Below, one piece after another: positions 54,124-61,961 of a stretch of 64,000 bases of DNA. The notes under the pieces were generated by a model, which worked only from the letters and a program-made list of their open reading frames with translations, ran no database searches and had not been told where the DNA came from. The first letter of the stretch is position 1. Each line of letters starts with the position of its first letter. The stretch is from Methanosarcinales archaeon. GTDB lineage: Archaea > Halobacteriota > Methanosarcinia > Methanosarcinales > Methanoperedenaceae. Both the position numbers and the translations under genes were made by a program. Location: NCBI GenBank assembly GCA_905339155.1, contig CAJPFJ010000016.1, positions 1-64,000 on the forward strand, given 5' to 3'.

Positions 54124-56466
54124 ATGCGAATAGGTGTTTACATCTGCCATTGCGGGTCAAATATTGCAGGGACTATAGACGTTGAAGAAGTAAGGAAACA
54201 TGCCTCATTGTTAAAAGACGTAGTTATCGCCCGTGATTTACAATTTGCATGCGGGGATTCGGGGCAGGAACAGGTAAAAAAAGACATCCTTGAAGAAAAA
54301 CTTGACCGTATAGTAATGGCGGCATGCTCACCTCGCCTCCATGAAGTCACATTCAGGCGCGTACTTTCGCAATCCGGCCTGAATAAACATCTCCTTGAAA
54401 TGGTAAATATCAGGGAACAGGGCTCCTGGGTACATACAAACCAGAATGCACTGGCAACCCAGAAGGCAAAAGAATTAGTGGCTATGGGGGTTGCAAAAGT
54501 AGCGCTTTTATCTCCACTTGAAAAGAGGACTGTTCCGGCAAATAAGGATGTCCTGGTGATAGGCGCAGGCGTAGCAGGGATCGAGGCCGCATTGACACTT
54601 GCAAATATGGGGATCAAAGTCCATCTTATCGAGAGAGAACCAACGATCGGCGGTAAAATGGCCTTACTTAATGAAGTTTTTACCAATAATGACTGTTCCC
54701 TGTGCGTTCTTGCTCCTAAGATGTCGGATGTCCAGAACCACACAAATATCACGCTTTATACAAATTCTGAAATAACAGGGATAAGAGGAAGAGCAGGGAA
54801 TTACAGGATAACAGGTGAGAAAAAACCGCGATACGTAGATCCCACGAAGTGCAAAGGCTGCATTGATATCTGCGCAAAGGTCTGCCCGATTGATGTTCCG
54901 AACCAGTTCGATTATGGGATAGGTGCACGAAAATCCATATATATTCCCTTTGCCCAGGCTGTTCCTCTTGTGGCATGCATTGATGAGAACTGTGTGGGCT
55001 GCGACCTTTGCAGGCTTGCATGTCCTGCTGAGGCTGTTGATTTTGACCAGAAAATAGAAGAATTCAAGTTCGATGTTGGCGCAATTATAGTTGCCACAGG
55101 ATACCAGCCATTTGATGCAAGAAGAAAGGAAGAATACGGATATGGGCGATACAAAAATGTTGTAACCAACCTTGAAGTTGAACGAATGCTAAGTGCCGCA
55201 GGCCCCACACATGGAAGAGTGGTATCGCCATCAACGGGTGCGGATATAAAAAGCGCGGCTTTTATCCTCTGTGTGGGCTCGCGTGATGAACAGGTGGGAA
55301 ATCCTTACTGCTCAAAGGTATGCTGTATGGCTTCGATAAAAAATGCCATGAAACTTGCTGAAAAATATCCGGATGCAAAGATATCGATACATTATATCGA
55401 CATACGCGCAGGTGGAGAGATGTATGAGGAATACTACAAACGGGCACAGGAACTGGGCGTAACATTTGTACGCGGACGGGTTGCAGAAGTTGAAGAATCA
55501 GACGGGAAAACATTAATTCATTATGAGGATACTCTTTCTGGTGAGAAATGCAGCGACGCCATAGATCTTGTGGTGCTTGCCATTGGTATGGAAGCTGATA
55601 AGGATTCTTCACAAATAGGCAAGATGTTGAACCTCTCCACGCGTCCTGACCGATTCTTCCAGAGCGCCCATCCAAAGATGCGCCCGGTGGAAACCCACAC
55701 GAAAGGTATTTTCATTGCAGGATGCGCAAGCGGTCCCAAGGAAATCCAGGTTTCGATCGAACAGGGAACTGCCGCTGCTGCGAAAGCCTCAAGCCTTCTT
55801 CATAAAGGTGAAATAGAGATAGAACCAACGAGCGCTTACGTTCTCCCCGACCTTTGTGACGGGTGCGGGATTTGTGAAAAAGTATGTGATTTCGGACGCA
55901 TCAAGGTAAAAGACAAGAAATCAAGCGTTGATGAAGTGGCATGCCGGGGATGCGGCGCATGCACGGCAGCCTGCCCTAACAGCGCCATCCAGGTGAGGAA
56001 TTATACGGATGAACAGATCATGGCGCAAATAAGAGAAGCAACAAAAGAGAAGAGCGAATTCCCGTTGATCATCGGATTCCTTTGCCACTGGTGCAGTTAT
56101 GCTGCAGCTGACCTTGCAGGAAGTCTGCGCATCCAGTATCCAACCAACATGCGAAATATCAGGATATTATGCGCTGGCAGGGTAAATCCATCTTTTGTCC
56201 TTGAAGCCCTGCGCCAGGGAGCTGATGGCGTGCTTGTTGCCGGATGCAGGCTGGGGGAATGCCATTACACTATTGGGAACATTTGTGCAGTCCAGAGGTT
56301 GAACGTACTTGAAAAGGTACTTGTCGATCTTGGTTTTGATGAGCGGCGTTTCCGCGCGGCATGGATAGCTGCAAGCGAAGGCGAGAAGTTCGCCGGTATA
56401 GTGAAGGACTTCGTAAAGCAGTTAAAAGAAATTGGACCAATAGGCAGCGAGCTTAAGCAGGAATAG
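54124..56466 (+). CDS. hdrA: HdrA-MvhD fusion (heterodisulfide reductase-like electron-bifurcating subunit)
   Basis: A 780-residue flavo-iron-sulfur protein. Residues 1-135 are the HdrA N-terminus (YICHCGSNIAGTIDVEEV). The FAD site is DVLVIGAGVAGIEAALTLAN (about 142-161), followed by NNDCSLCVLAPKM (about 188-200). Ferredoxin-type sites lie at Cys243-Cys254 and Cys290-Cys300, with two more near 578-620 (CDGCGICEKVCD; CRGCGACTAACP). Residues about 640-780 are an MvhD domain: GFLCHWCSYAAADLAGSL, RILCAGRVNP, GCRLGECHYTIGN. In the HdrABC-MvhADG complex, HdrA bifurcates electrons and MvhD links it to the hydrogenase. Here the two are one chain, with no hdrBC or hydrogenase genes beside it. The partner downstream is a polyferredoxin. 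Confidence 0.92.
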   Translation: MRIGVYICHCGSNIAGTIDVEEVRKHASLLKDVVIARDLQFACGDSGQEQVKKDILEEKLDRIVMAACSPRLHEVTFRRVLSQSGLNKHLLEMVNIREQGSWVHTNQNALATQKAKELVAMGVAKVALLSPLEKRTVPANKDVLVIGAGVAGIEAALTLANMGIKVHLIEREPTIGGKMALLNEVFTNNDCSLCVLAPKMSDVQNHTNITLYTNSEITGIRGRAGNYRITGEKKPRYVDPTKCKGCIDICAKVCPIDVPNQFDYGIGARKSIYIPFAQAVPLVACIDENCVGCDLCRLACPAEAVDFDQKIEEFKFDVGAIIVATGYQPFDARRKEEYGYGRYKNVVTNLEVERMLSAAGPTHGRVVSPSTGADIKSAAFILCVGSRDEQVGNPYCSKVCCMASIKNAMKLAEKYPDAKISIHYIDIRAGGEMYEEYYKRAQELGVTFVRGRVAEVEESDGKTLIHYEDTLSGEKCSDAIDLVVLAIGMEADKDSSQIGKMLNLSTRPDRFFQSAHPKMRPVETHTKGIFIAGCASGPKEIQVSIEQGTAAAAKASSLLHKGEIEIEPTSAYVLPDLCDGCGICEKVCDFGRIKVKDKKSSVDEVACRGCGACTAACPNSAIQVRNYTDEQIMAQIREATKEKSEFPLIIGFLCHWCSYAAADLAGSLRIQYPTNMRNIRILCAGRVNPSFVLEALRQGADGVLVAGCRLGECHYTIGNICAVQRLNVLEKVLVDLGFDERRFRAAWIAASEGEKFAGIVKDFVKQLKEIGPIGSELKQE

Positions 56467-56467
56467 C

Positions 56468-57775
56468 ATGAGCGAAGAAGAACTCAATGTTATAGTGGAA
56501 AGCGATGTCAAAGAATCGCATTTCCTCTTTACACAGAAAACTGCAAAATCAAAGAAACTCCTTGATTATGATTATAAACGCTGCAATGGCTGCGGTTTAT
56601 GTGTCCAGGTATGTCCCAAAAAAGCAATTGAGCCCGGGCCGCTTATAGAAATAGCAACAGGATTGGACGCACCGCCTGTAATCATTGACCATACAAGATG
56701 TTCATTTTGCGGCATGTGCGCAGCGTTTTGTCCTGTCAGGTCGATCAGGATGACCGTGAATGAGAAAGATATTCTTGAGCTTACAGAGTTTCCGCATCTT
56801 GATTCAAAAGTTGTGTTCAATGATAAGTGTCTCCCTTGCCTGATATGTGAAAAATCATGTCCGGAAGAAGCTATCAGGGTTGATTTTAGTTTTTCGAAAA
56901 AAGAGGCCATTGCCCCGTTCAAAGAGGGAAAGACCGGAGAGATCATAGTGGACATGGAAAAATGCACCTTATGCGGCGCCTGTGCGGTGCTTTGCCCTGC
57001 TTTTATCCTTGTTGAGAAAAAAGCAAAGGCAGATGACCTCATGCCTTTTGATGATCTTGTTGTTGATAAGACAAAATGCGATTATTGTGGCATCTGTGTG
57101 CCTTTTTGTCCTGAAGAGGCAATAAAAGTAAAAGGAGATTTCAGCGAGGAAGAAATCCAAAAAATTGCCCCCAGGATCACAGGTACCATCAGGGTGGATG
57201 ATGACAAATGCACCCGCTGCGGCTGGTGTGAGGCGGTTTGCCCGTATGATGCGGCGCAAGTTTCAAAACCTTTTGAGGGAGAAATAGAGCTGATCGATGA
57301 AAAACTCAAAGGCTGCGACCCTGTTGGCTGCCACGGATGCTTCAATGTATGTCCCTCGAAAGCATGGATCATCCCGAAGGATAAGAAAATAGATGTGGTG
57401 AAGGATTTTTGCACTTACTGCGGCGCCTGTGAGAAGGCATGTCATGTAAAAGCAATAGGAGTAAAGCGAAAATTGGCAAAATATACTCCTGTAGCCGATA
57501 CGGCCTGGGCTGATGATTGGAAAAAAGCAATCGCCAGCCTTACTTCGGAAGAAAGAGAGCGTCCTGATGTATCACGCTCGCTGCATGTGGAAAAAGAAGA
57601 AAAGAGGGTTGAACCGGCAATAGTAAAGCCTGTTAATGATCCCCAGTTGAGGAAACTTGTGAATGAAAGGATTGAAAAGATGTCATCCATTCTTGGAAAC
57701 AAACAGGTAAGGTTTGCATGGGAAAGAAAAGACCTTGAGACAACCCTCGCAGAAATAAAGAAACGGATGAAATAA
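56468..57775 (+). CDS. Polyferredoxin with eight [4Fe-4S] sites
   Basis: 435 residues. Eight cysteine clusters are visible: CNGCGLCVQVCP, CSFCGMCAAFCP, CLPCLICEKSCP, CTLCGACAVLCP, CDYCGICVPFCP, CTRCGWCEAVCP, CDPVGCHGCFNVCP (wider first spacing) and CTYCGACEKACH (His instead of Pro). The C-terminal 110 residues lack cysteines. Predicted to carry electrons to or from the HdrA-MvhD protein, whose stop lies 1 bp before this start, so they form one operon. It resembles MvhB/VhuB-type polyferredoxins. Confidence 0.92.
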   Translation: MSEEELNVIVESDVKESHFLFTQKTAKSKKLLDYDYKRCNGCGLCVQVCPKKAIEPGPLIEIATGLDAPPVIIDHTRCSFCGMCAAFCPVRSIRMTVNEKDILELTEFPHLDSKVVFNDKCLPCLICEKSCPEEAIRVDFSFSKKEAIAPFKEGKTGEIIVDMEKCTLCGACAVLCPAFILVEKKAKADDLMPFDDLVVDKTKCDYCGICVPFCPEEAIKVKGDFSEEEIQKIAPRITGTIRVDDDKCTRCGWCEAVCPYDAAQVSKPFEGEIELIDEKLKGCDPVGCHGCFNVCPSKAWIIPKDKKIDVVKDFCTYCGACEKACHVKAIGVKRKLAKYTPVADTAWADDWKKAIASLTSEERERPDVSRSLHVEKEEKRVEPAIVKPVNDPQLRKLVNERIEKMSSILGNKQVRFAWERKDLETTLAEIKKRMK

Positions 57776-57804
57776 GATGAAAAATGATTGATCCTTTAAT
57801 TGTT

Positions 57805-57882
57805 TTATTCACCTGATTTTCCAAAGACCAGCAAATAATTATATGGTCCGGCATACGATTGTTCAAGAATCATGAATCCACT
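57805..57882 (-). pseudogene. C-terminal 25 codons of the methyltransferase split by the TnpB element
   Basis: Read on the minus strand this gives SGFMILEQSYAGPYNYLLVF and five more residues to a TAA stop, the usual ending of class I methyltransferases of the neighbouring type (beta strands 6-7 with AGPYxYxLVFxK). It continues the N-terminal part (59318-59836) exactly in frame if the sequence between is removed: ...VIDICFN + SGFMILEQ. It has no start of its own and is presumably not translated. Confidence 0.85.
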
Positions 57883-57935
57883 TGTGAATCAATCCCACCC
57901 TTTCGGGCTGGGGCTTCCTACGAGTATGCTGATGG
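57883..57935 (-). ncRNA. Candidate omega (guide) RNA end at the right end of the tnpB element
   Basis: TnpB proteins use a guide RNA transcribed from the 3' part of tnpB through the element's right end. Here the minus strand after and around the tnpB stop has a stable hairpin (GGGTGGG with CCCAGCCC, loop GAAA; plus-strand 57894-57912). The guide would be the bases just beyond the element end, i.e. the methyltransferase tail (from about 57882 downward). Its 5' end cannot be placed from sequence alone. Confidence 0.45.
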
Positions 57936-59189
57936 TGCTTGTTTCGGCAGCATCAGACCTGTTTTTCGTAGATTATCAACAAATTGTTGATAGCCAGACC
58001 ACATGGCATTTTGTGATAGAAATCGCAACATGATAAAGATAGCACTATTTCTGTCCCTACCAATCACGTTCCCGCAATCACATTCCATAGTACGCTTCCA
58101 AAGAGGCATGTCATGTTTTGTTCCACAAACATAGCATTTCTTTGAAGTGTATCGTTCATCGACTTCTATTACTTTTTTACCTATAAGTGCTGCCTTATAG
58201 GTTAGAAATCCTACAAACTGAGATAAGTATCCATTATTTTGAGTTGATCGGTTGAGGCTCTTCTTAGCCTTTTTTGATAATTTTGTATTCTTGGATTGAG
58301 CCATTTCCTTGACATCAAGATCACCAACAATAATTGTATTGGCTTTAGTATTATCAACCATTTTTCGTGTGAGTTTATGCTGAATATCTTTTATCTGGTT
58401 GCTGCATTTGCTGGTAAGTTTATTCTTTGCCCGATTGAGTCTGTGCCAGTGCTTGCTTCCTTTTATACAATGATCTCTTCTTGCCTGAATAGCATCAACT
58501 TTCGGATTCCAGTATTGATCCGGTCTTGAATTGGAAGTCTCATAGAATTTTCCCTGTGTATTTATAGCGGTTGCTGTTTTGGTCACTCCAAGATCAATCG
58601 CCTGATACAATCCATTATCAACATACGGTTTTTCAGGAACTTCATGAACTATTCCGAGATAATATTTTCCTTTTTTTTGATAAACATTTACTTGATATAC
58701 TTTATCATATTTTCTCAATAATTCAAATACAAGAGGTACTTCATTGTAAAAGTGGGATAAGGATATTTCTTGACCTTTGATAGAGAACCCGGATTGATTA
58801 TACATCATTGTGGTAAAATGATCTTTGCCCTTGAATCCCGGTGGATGTGCGTTAAGATCACCATTTTTTCTTTGCTCAAAAAATGAATTGTAATCAGCAT
58901 TGAGTGTTCGAATAGCCATCTGCAAAACTTTTGAATATACAGCTTTATATTTTGGATACTTTTCTTTTGTCTTCGGCAATTCATTTTGCTGTTTCTTCAT
59001 ATCAACTTCATAATAGGGTTCTCCCCAAGGGAATAATTCAAAATCTGCTCTAAGGTTATTGAGAATCCATTCTCTTTCACGTTCTGCAAGTGCAAAATTG
59101 TATATTAGTCTGCATCGCTCTGAAAGATACCACAGTACATCTTCCTGTTCCTGTGTTGGATATATCCTGATTCTTTCAGTTAGCTGCAT
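57918..59189 (-). CDS. tnpB: TnpB RNA-guided nuclease with relocated RuvC glutamate
   Basis: A 423-residue TnpB of IS200/IS605 elements, ancestor-like to Cas12. The N-terminal region QLTERIRIYPTQEQEDVLWY is followed by the RuvC-like core. Asp199 in LYQAIDLGVTKTATAI is RuvC-I. The RuvC-II strand reads TIIVGDLDVKEM, with Gly289 where the catalytic Glu normally stands. Instead Glu345 lies in VIEVDERYTSKKCYVCG, just before the zinc finger (C352, C355, C370, C372). Asp379 in IGRDRNSAIFI is RuvC-III. TnpBs with a moved RuvC-II glutamate have been described as active, so this need not be dead. Full length, no frameshift. Confidence 0.92.
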   Translation of the reverse strand: MQLTERIRIYPTQEQEDVLWYLSERCRLIYNFALAEREREWILNNLRADFELFPWGEPYYEVDMKKQQNELPKTKEKYPKYKAVYSKVLQMAIRTLNADYNSFFEQRKNGDLNAHPPGFKGKDHFTTMMYNQSGFSIKGQEISLSHFYNEVPLVFELLRKYDKVYQVNVYQKKGKYYLGIVHEVPEKPYVDNGLYQAIDLGVTKTATAINTQGKFYETSNSRPDQYWNPKVDAIQARRDHCIKGSKHWHRLNRAKNKLTSKCSNQIKDIQHKLTRKMVDNTKANTIIVGDLDVKEMAQSKNTKLSKKAKKSLNRSTQNNGYLSQFVGFLTYKAALIGKKVIEVDERYTSKKCYVCGTKHDMPLWKRTMECDCGNVIGRDRNSAIFIMLRFLSQNAMWSGYQQFVDNLRKTGLMLPKQAPSAYS

Positions 59190-59191
59190 AA

Positions 59192-59836
59192 CTATTCTTT
59201 ACCTTGGTTTCTCAACATATTTCTTCGTTGTTCTATAGTTGTTTTGGTCATGTTACAGGGGGTACGATTCATCCCCTCCCTCTCAGAAGGGGACTTCTCT
59301 ACCCCTTGACCCCACGAGTTAAAGCATATGTCAATTACTTCTTTTTCATCTAATCGTTCTTCAAGTGGGGGGCCAGTATCCATTTCAATTTTTTTCCAGT
59401 CAATGATCATCAGTCGGCCTTTCATGGTAAGAACACGTTTTACTTCTCTTAATAAGGACAACTTATCGTGGAGCTCATGGAAAACATTGACCATTAAAAG
59501 GATGTCGCTAGAATTATCAGCTAGCAGGATGAAAGATTCTTGTGATAGCCGGACCTCAATGTTTGTGATTTTTTCTTTTTTTATTTTATCCAGTAGGATG
59601 TCAAGCATTTCCTGCTGGATATCGAGTGCGAATACCTTTTTAACACGCTTTGATGCAGGAATGGAAAAAAATCCTGAACCGCAACCAAGATCTGCAATCA
59701 CCATTTCTCTCGTCAGATTCAAATTATTAAGGATACTTTCGGGATTTAAGAATTGCAGTCTTTCAGGGCTATCAAGAATCTTGGCTTTTTTTACATCGAA
59801 TTTATGGACCATATTTTGATTAAAATGAGCAGGCAT
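59192..59836 (-). pseudogene. Class I SAM methyltransferase, 3' end replaced by TnpB element
   Basis: The authentic part is 59318-59836, 173 codons: a Rossmann fold with the SAM motif MVIADLGCGSGFFSIPAS (about 45-62), FALDIQQEML (about 69-78), LMVNVFHELHDKLSLLREVK and MKGRLMIIDWKKIEMDTGPP. After ...EVIDICFN the frame enters the element and reads on for about 41 foreign residues (SWGQGVEKSPSEREGMNRTP...) to a stop at 59192. The missing last strands survive at 57805-57882. The original protein would be about 198 residues. The truncated form lacks the last beta strands and is probably inactive. Substrate unknown. Confidence 0.87.
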
Positions 59837-60066
59837 GTGACTTAATGGTTTCTAAAAAAAGAACTTTTGACAAGTGTTTGACAAAAATATAATGAGTGAA
59901 CGTTTACGAGAAATTACGATTCATTTATATAACTTATTCTAAATATCATTTAAATAACGAAGATTATTTATAGGGTGAAATTGCAATATAGATATTGTGT
60001 GATGGATTTATTTTCATACAATATGATAACGTGATTGTATATCCAAAAACATAGAGGTATAATAAT

Positions 60067-60477
60067 ATGAGGATTCGAGTTGTAAGTTCAAAAGAAGAAA
60101 TAGATACACTAGGAGCTGGGGAAAAAATTATTCATCTTGCTTTCAGGCCATCAAATAAAGATATTTTTACATTGGTTCAAACATGCCCGAACGTTAAAGC
60201 AATTCATGTGCCAAGTTCATACATTAAGACTATTTCAGGCTCAACAAGGATGTTCCTGGAAATGCAGGGGATTTCCCTTCTTGAAGGAGATGTATGGGGA
60301 CACAGGAAAGACATCAATGAATATTCTGAAGTCAAACCGGCAGTATTTGAAAGAATGGAGGAGCTTAAATCCGAAGGTCTATCAGAATCTGCGGTACTGG
60401 ACAGGCTTGGACGGGAAACACGCCTCAGTAAAGACCTTTTAAAATTCCTGTTAAAAGAGAAGGGTAAAAAGAAATAA
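60067..60477 (+). CDS. DUF1699 family protein
   Basis: A 136-residue protein of a family known mainly from Methanosarcinales and relatives, function unknown. Conserved stretches: MRIRVVSSKEEIDTLGAGEK, IIHLAFRPSNKDIFTLVQTC, PNVKAIHVPSSYIKTISGST and EGDVWGHRKDINEYSEV. The C-terminal 45 residues look like a small winged-helix-like unit (MEELKSEGLSESAVLDRLGR). It is a useful taxonomic hint for the window. Convergent with the tat genes (7 bp between stops). Confidence 0.85.
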   Translation: MRIRVVSSKEEIDTLGAGEKIIHLAFRPSNKDIFTLVQTCPNVKAIHVPSSYIKTISGSTRMFLEMQGISLLEGDVWGHRKDINEYSEVKPAVFERMEELKSEGLSESAVLDRLGRETRLSKDLLKFLLKEKGKKK

Positions 60478-60484
60478 GAAATCT

Positions 60485-60796
60485 TTAAACCTTTTTTTCT
60501 ATTTTTATCGTCTTTTTCTGTATTTCATCAAGTAATTGCTCATCGCTTTTGCCTTCAGTCGCAATTCCAAGATCTTTCGCTATTGTTTTTATCCTGGATG
60601 ATGAATTTTCAGCTGGTTTACTTTCTTTGATGGGTTTACCGATCTCACTTAATTCATTCTCGATCTCATTCTTTCCTTTTTTGAATTCACCTGTCGCTTT
60701 GCCAAGTGACCTGGCAAGCTCAGGGATTTTGCTTGCTCCAAACAATACGATAATAATCAAAACGATTAATGCTATTTCCAGTGGACCAATTGCCAT
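60485..60796 (-). CDS. tatA: TatA/TatB-like twin-arginine translocase protein (copy 2)
   Basis: 103 residues. A short N-terminal helix (IGPLEIALIVLIIIVLFGAS), the hinge SKIPELARSLGKATGEFKKG and a polar amphipathic tail are the TatA/B pattern. The C-terminal module IAKDLGIATEGKSDEQLLDE is shared with the upstream copy and typical of archaeal forms. It lies 2 bp downstream of that copy and probably makes the pore of the folded-protein exporter, used for cofactor-bearing enzymes. TatC is not in the window. Confidence 0.92.
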   Translation of the reverse strand: MAIGPLEIALIVLIIIVLFGASKIPELARSLGKATGEFKKGKNEIENELSEIGKPIKESKPAENSSSRIKTIAKDLGIATEGKSDEQLLDEIQKKTIKIEKKV

Positions 60797-60798
60797 AA

Positions 60799-61113
60799 TT
60801 ATCCTGCAATATTTGATGCGGTTTTTGTTTCTTTTGATCTGATCTTCGAGCGTATCTCTTCAACAAGCTGCTCACTGGTCTTGTTTTGTACATCCACGCC
60901 CATTTCAATTGCCAAATTGTGGATCTTTGTATCTCTCTCATCCGTCGGTTCGTCAACCTTTTTGATCTCTCGTTCTGTTTCCATCTGAGCTTTCTTGAAT
61001 TCACCTGTTGCTTTTCCCAGCGATCTGGCCAATTCCGGAATTTTATCCGGCCCGAAAAAAAATATGGCTACTGCCAATATCAAAATGATTTCAGGAAGTC
61101 CGATTAGTCCCAT
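60799..61113 (-). CDS. tatA: TatA/TatB-like twin-arginine translocase protein (copy 1)
   Basis: 104 residues starting MGLIGLPEIILILAVAIFFF, followed by GPDKIPELARSLGKATGEFK, the TatA/B signature (FGxxKxPELxRSLGKA). The tail ends with a module (IEMGVDVQNKTSEQLVEEIR) matching that of the other copy. The two are tandem paralogues (2 bp apart), about half identical in the first 45 residues. One may have the TatA and one the TatB role, but the sequences do not decide which. Confidence 0.92.
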   Translation of the reverse strand: MGLIGLPEIILILAVAIFFFGPDKIPELARSLGKATGEFKKAQMETEREIKKVDEPTDERDTKIHNLAIEMGVDVQNKTSEQLVEEIRSKIRSKETKTASNIAG

Positions 61114-61308
61114 AAATATTAATGTTATTTGTTAAACACTTAAATCTTTGCATCCATTTTTACAATCTATTAGTGAATTTAATATATCATGTTATTGGTG
61201 ATCATGATAACGATTGTAAGCATTATTTTAATAATTTAACAGAAATTAATATATATCCAAAATTGCTATAATAGTTTATCCGATAATAATCAAAAAAGAG
61301 GATACAAC

Positions 61309-61449
61309 ATGGAAATAATTGAAGTAAAATGTAAAAATTGCCATACAGGAATATACATACAGAATGACCATGTCAGAGAAAAGATGTTCTGCACATTGGG
61401 ATGCATGAATTCATACAAAACCCATCACCAAAAAACGGAATCCAAGTGA
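61309..61449 (+). CDS. 46-residue Cys-rich protein (zinc ribbon-like)
   Basis: ORF MEIIEVKCKNCHTGIYIQND... with CKNCH and, 17 residues later, FCTLGCMNSYKTHH. Four cysteines in a CxxC...CxxxC arrangement could hold zinc. The CxxCH alone might suggest heme, but there is no signal peptide. GAGG lies upstream of the ATG and an AT-rich promoter region precedes it. Family not recognised. Confidence 0.55.
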   Translation: MEIIEVKCKNCHTGIYIQNDHVREKMFCTLGCMNSYKTHHQKTESK

Positions 61450-61575
61450 TGGCATTTTTTTCAGGTTTTAAAATGGTAGGTTCAATATTAAGTATATATG
61501 GGGACTTTTATTTATTTATATATAATTATAAAATATCTGTACTGAAAAAACGACTGAATAAAAAATTATGGTCAC

Positions 61576-61836
61576 CTATATTTCATAGAAAATATTAAGC
61601 TGGAAATTATATTTTCTCAGCTTTCCACCGGCTATTTGTCCTGCAATATCTGATAGAACAAGCAAGGGAATTACAGTCCAGTTGAGTCCTGAAAATATTC
61701 TTAATAGAAATACGAATGGAACAGGGATATGTATGGCCATTATCCATTTCCTGGAGAACCTTGCAGCATTTCCCCGGATATATCCGAAAGGAATGTTAAG
61801 TAAAAATACTGCTAACATTATTTCATTAATAGACAT
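61576..61836 (-). CDS. Small membrane protein of unknown function
   Basis: 86 residues from the ATG at 61836, chosen because AGGAGC lies 7 bp upstream; an earlier start at 61863 would add nine residues. Three hydrophobic segments are visible: about 6-19 (MLAVFLLNIPFGYI), 31-48 (IMAIHIPVPFVFLLRIFS) and 50-69 (LNWTVIPLLVLSDIAGQIAG). The RGNAARFSRKW loop is basic. It looks like a conserved hypothetical of methanogens, without catalytic motifs. Confidence 0.65.
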   Translation of the reverse strand: MSINEIMLAVFLLNIPFGYIRGNAARFSRKWIMAIHIPVPFVFLLRIFSGLNWTVIPLLVLSDIAGQIAGGKLRKYNFQLNIFYEI

Positions 61837-61961
61837 TTTTATTGCTCCTATCCTTATCCACATAAATTATATTATGCTTATCCTATTATTTACATACTAT
61901 GCTTTGTTTATGTAGTTTGCGGTCAGAAAAAGATAGTCAGGAATGACATCATATTCTTAAT

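Larger units (their letters stand above)
57883..59317 (-). mobile_element. IS200/IS605-type element carrying only tnpB, inserted in a methyltransferase gene
   Basis: About 1435 bp between the two halves of a methyltransferase gene. The exact joint is uncertain by a few bases because several cuts restore the frame. It contains tnpB and no tnpA, so mobility would depend on a TnpA elsewhere. The left end, reading with tnpB, has a hairpin-forming CCCCTTC...GAGGGAGGGG shortly after the junction TTTAAC. The right end has CCCAGCCCGAAAGGGTGGG, then ATTGATTCAC. No target duplication is expected for this family and none is seen. Confidence 0.85.

Noticed and set aside
57918-59189. Treating the TnpB as catalytically dead because the RuvC-II Glu is missing.
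   Set aside because: A glutamate at the position used by rearranged TnpBs (Glu345) is present and the two Asp residues are intact.
59192-59317. Taking the last 41 residues of the methyltransferase ORF as an unusual C-terminal domain.
   Set aside because: They are read-through into the TnpB element's left end; the true tail is found at 57805-57882.
61309-61449. CKNCH in the 46-residue protein as a heme c site.
   Set aside because: There is no signal peptide or membrane helix, and further cysteines suggest metal binding by a ribbon.
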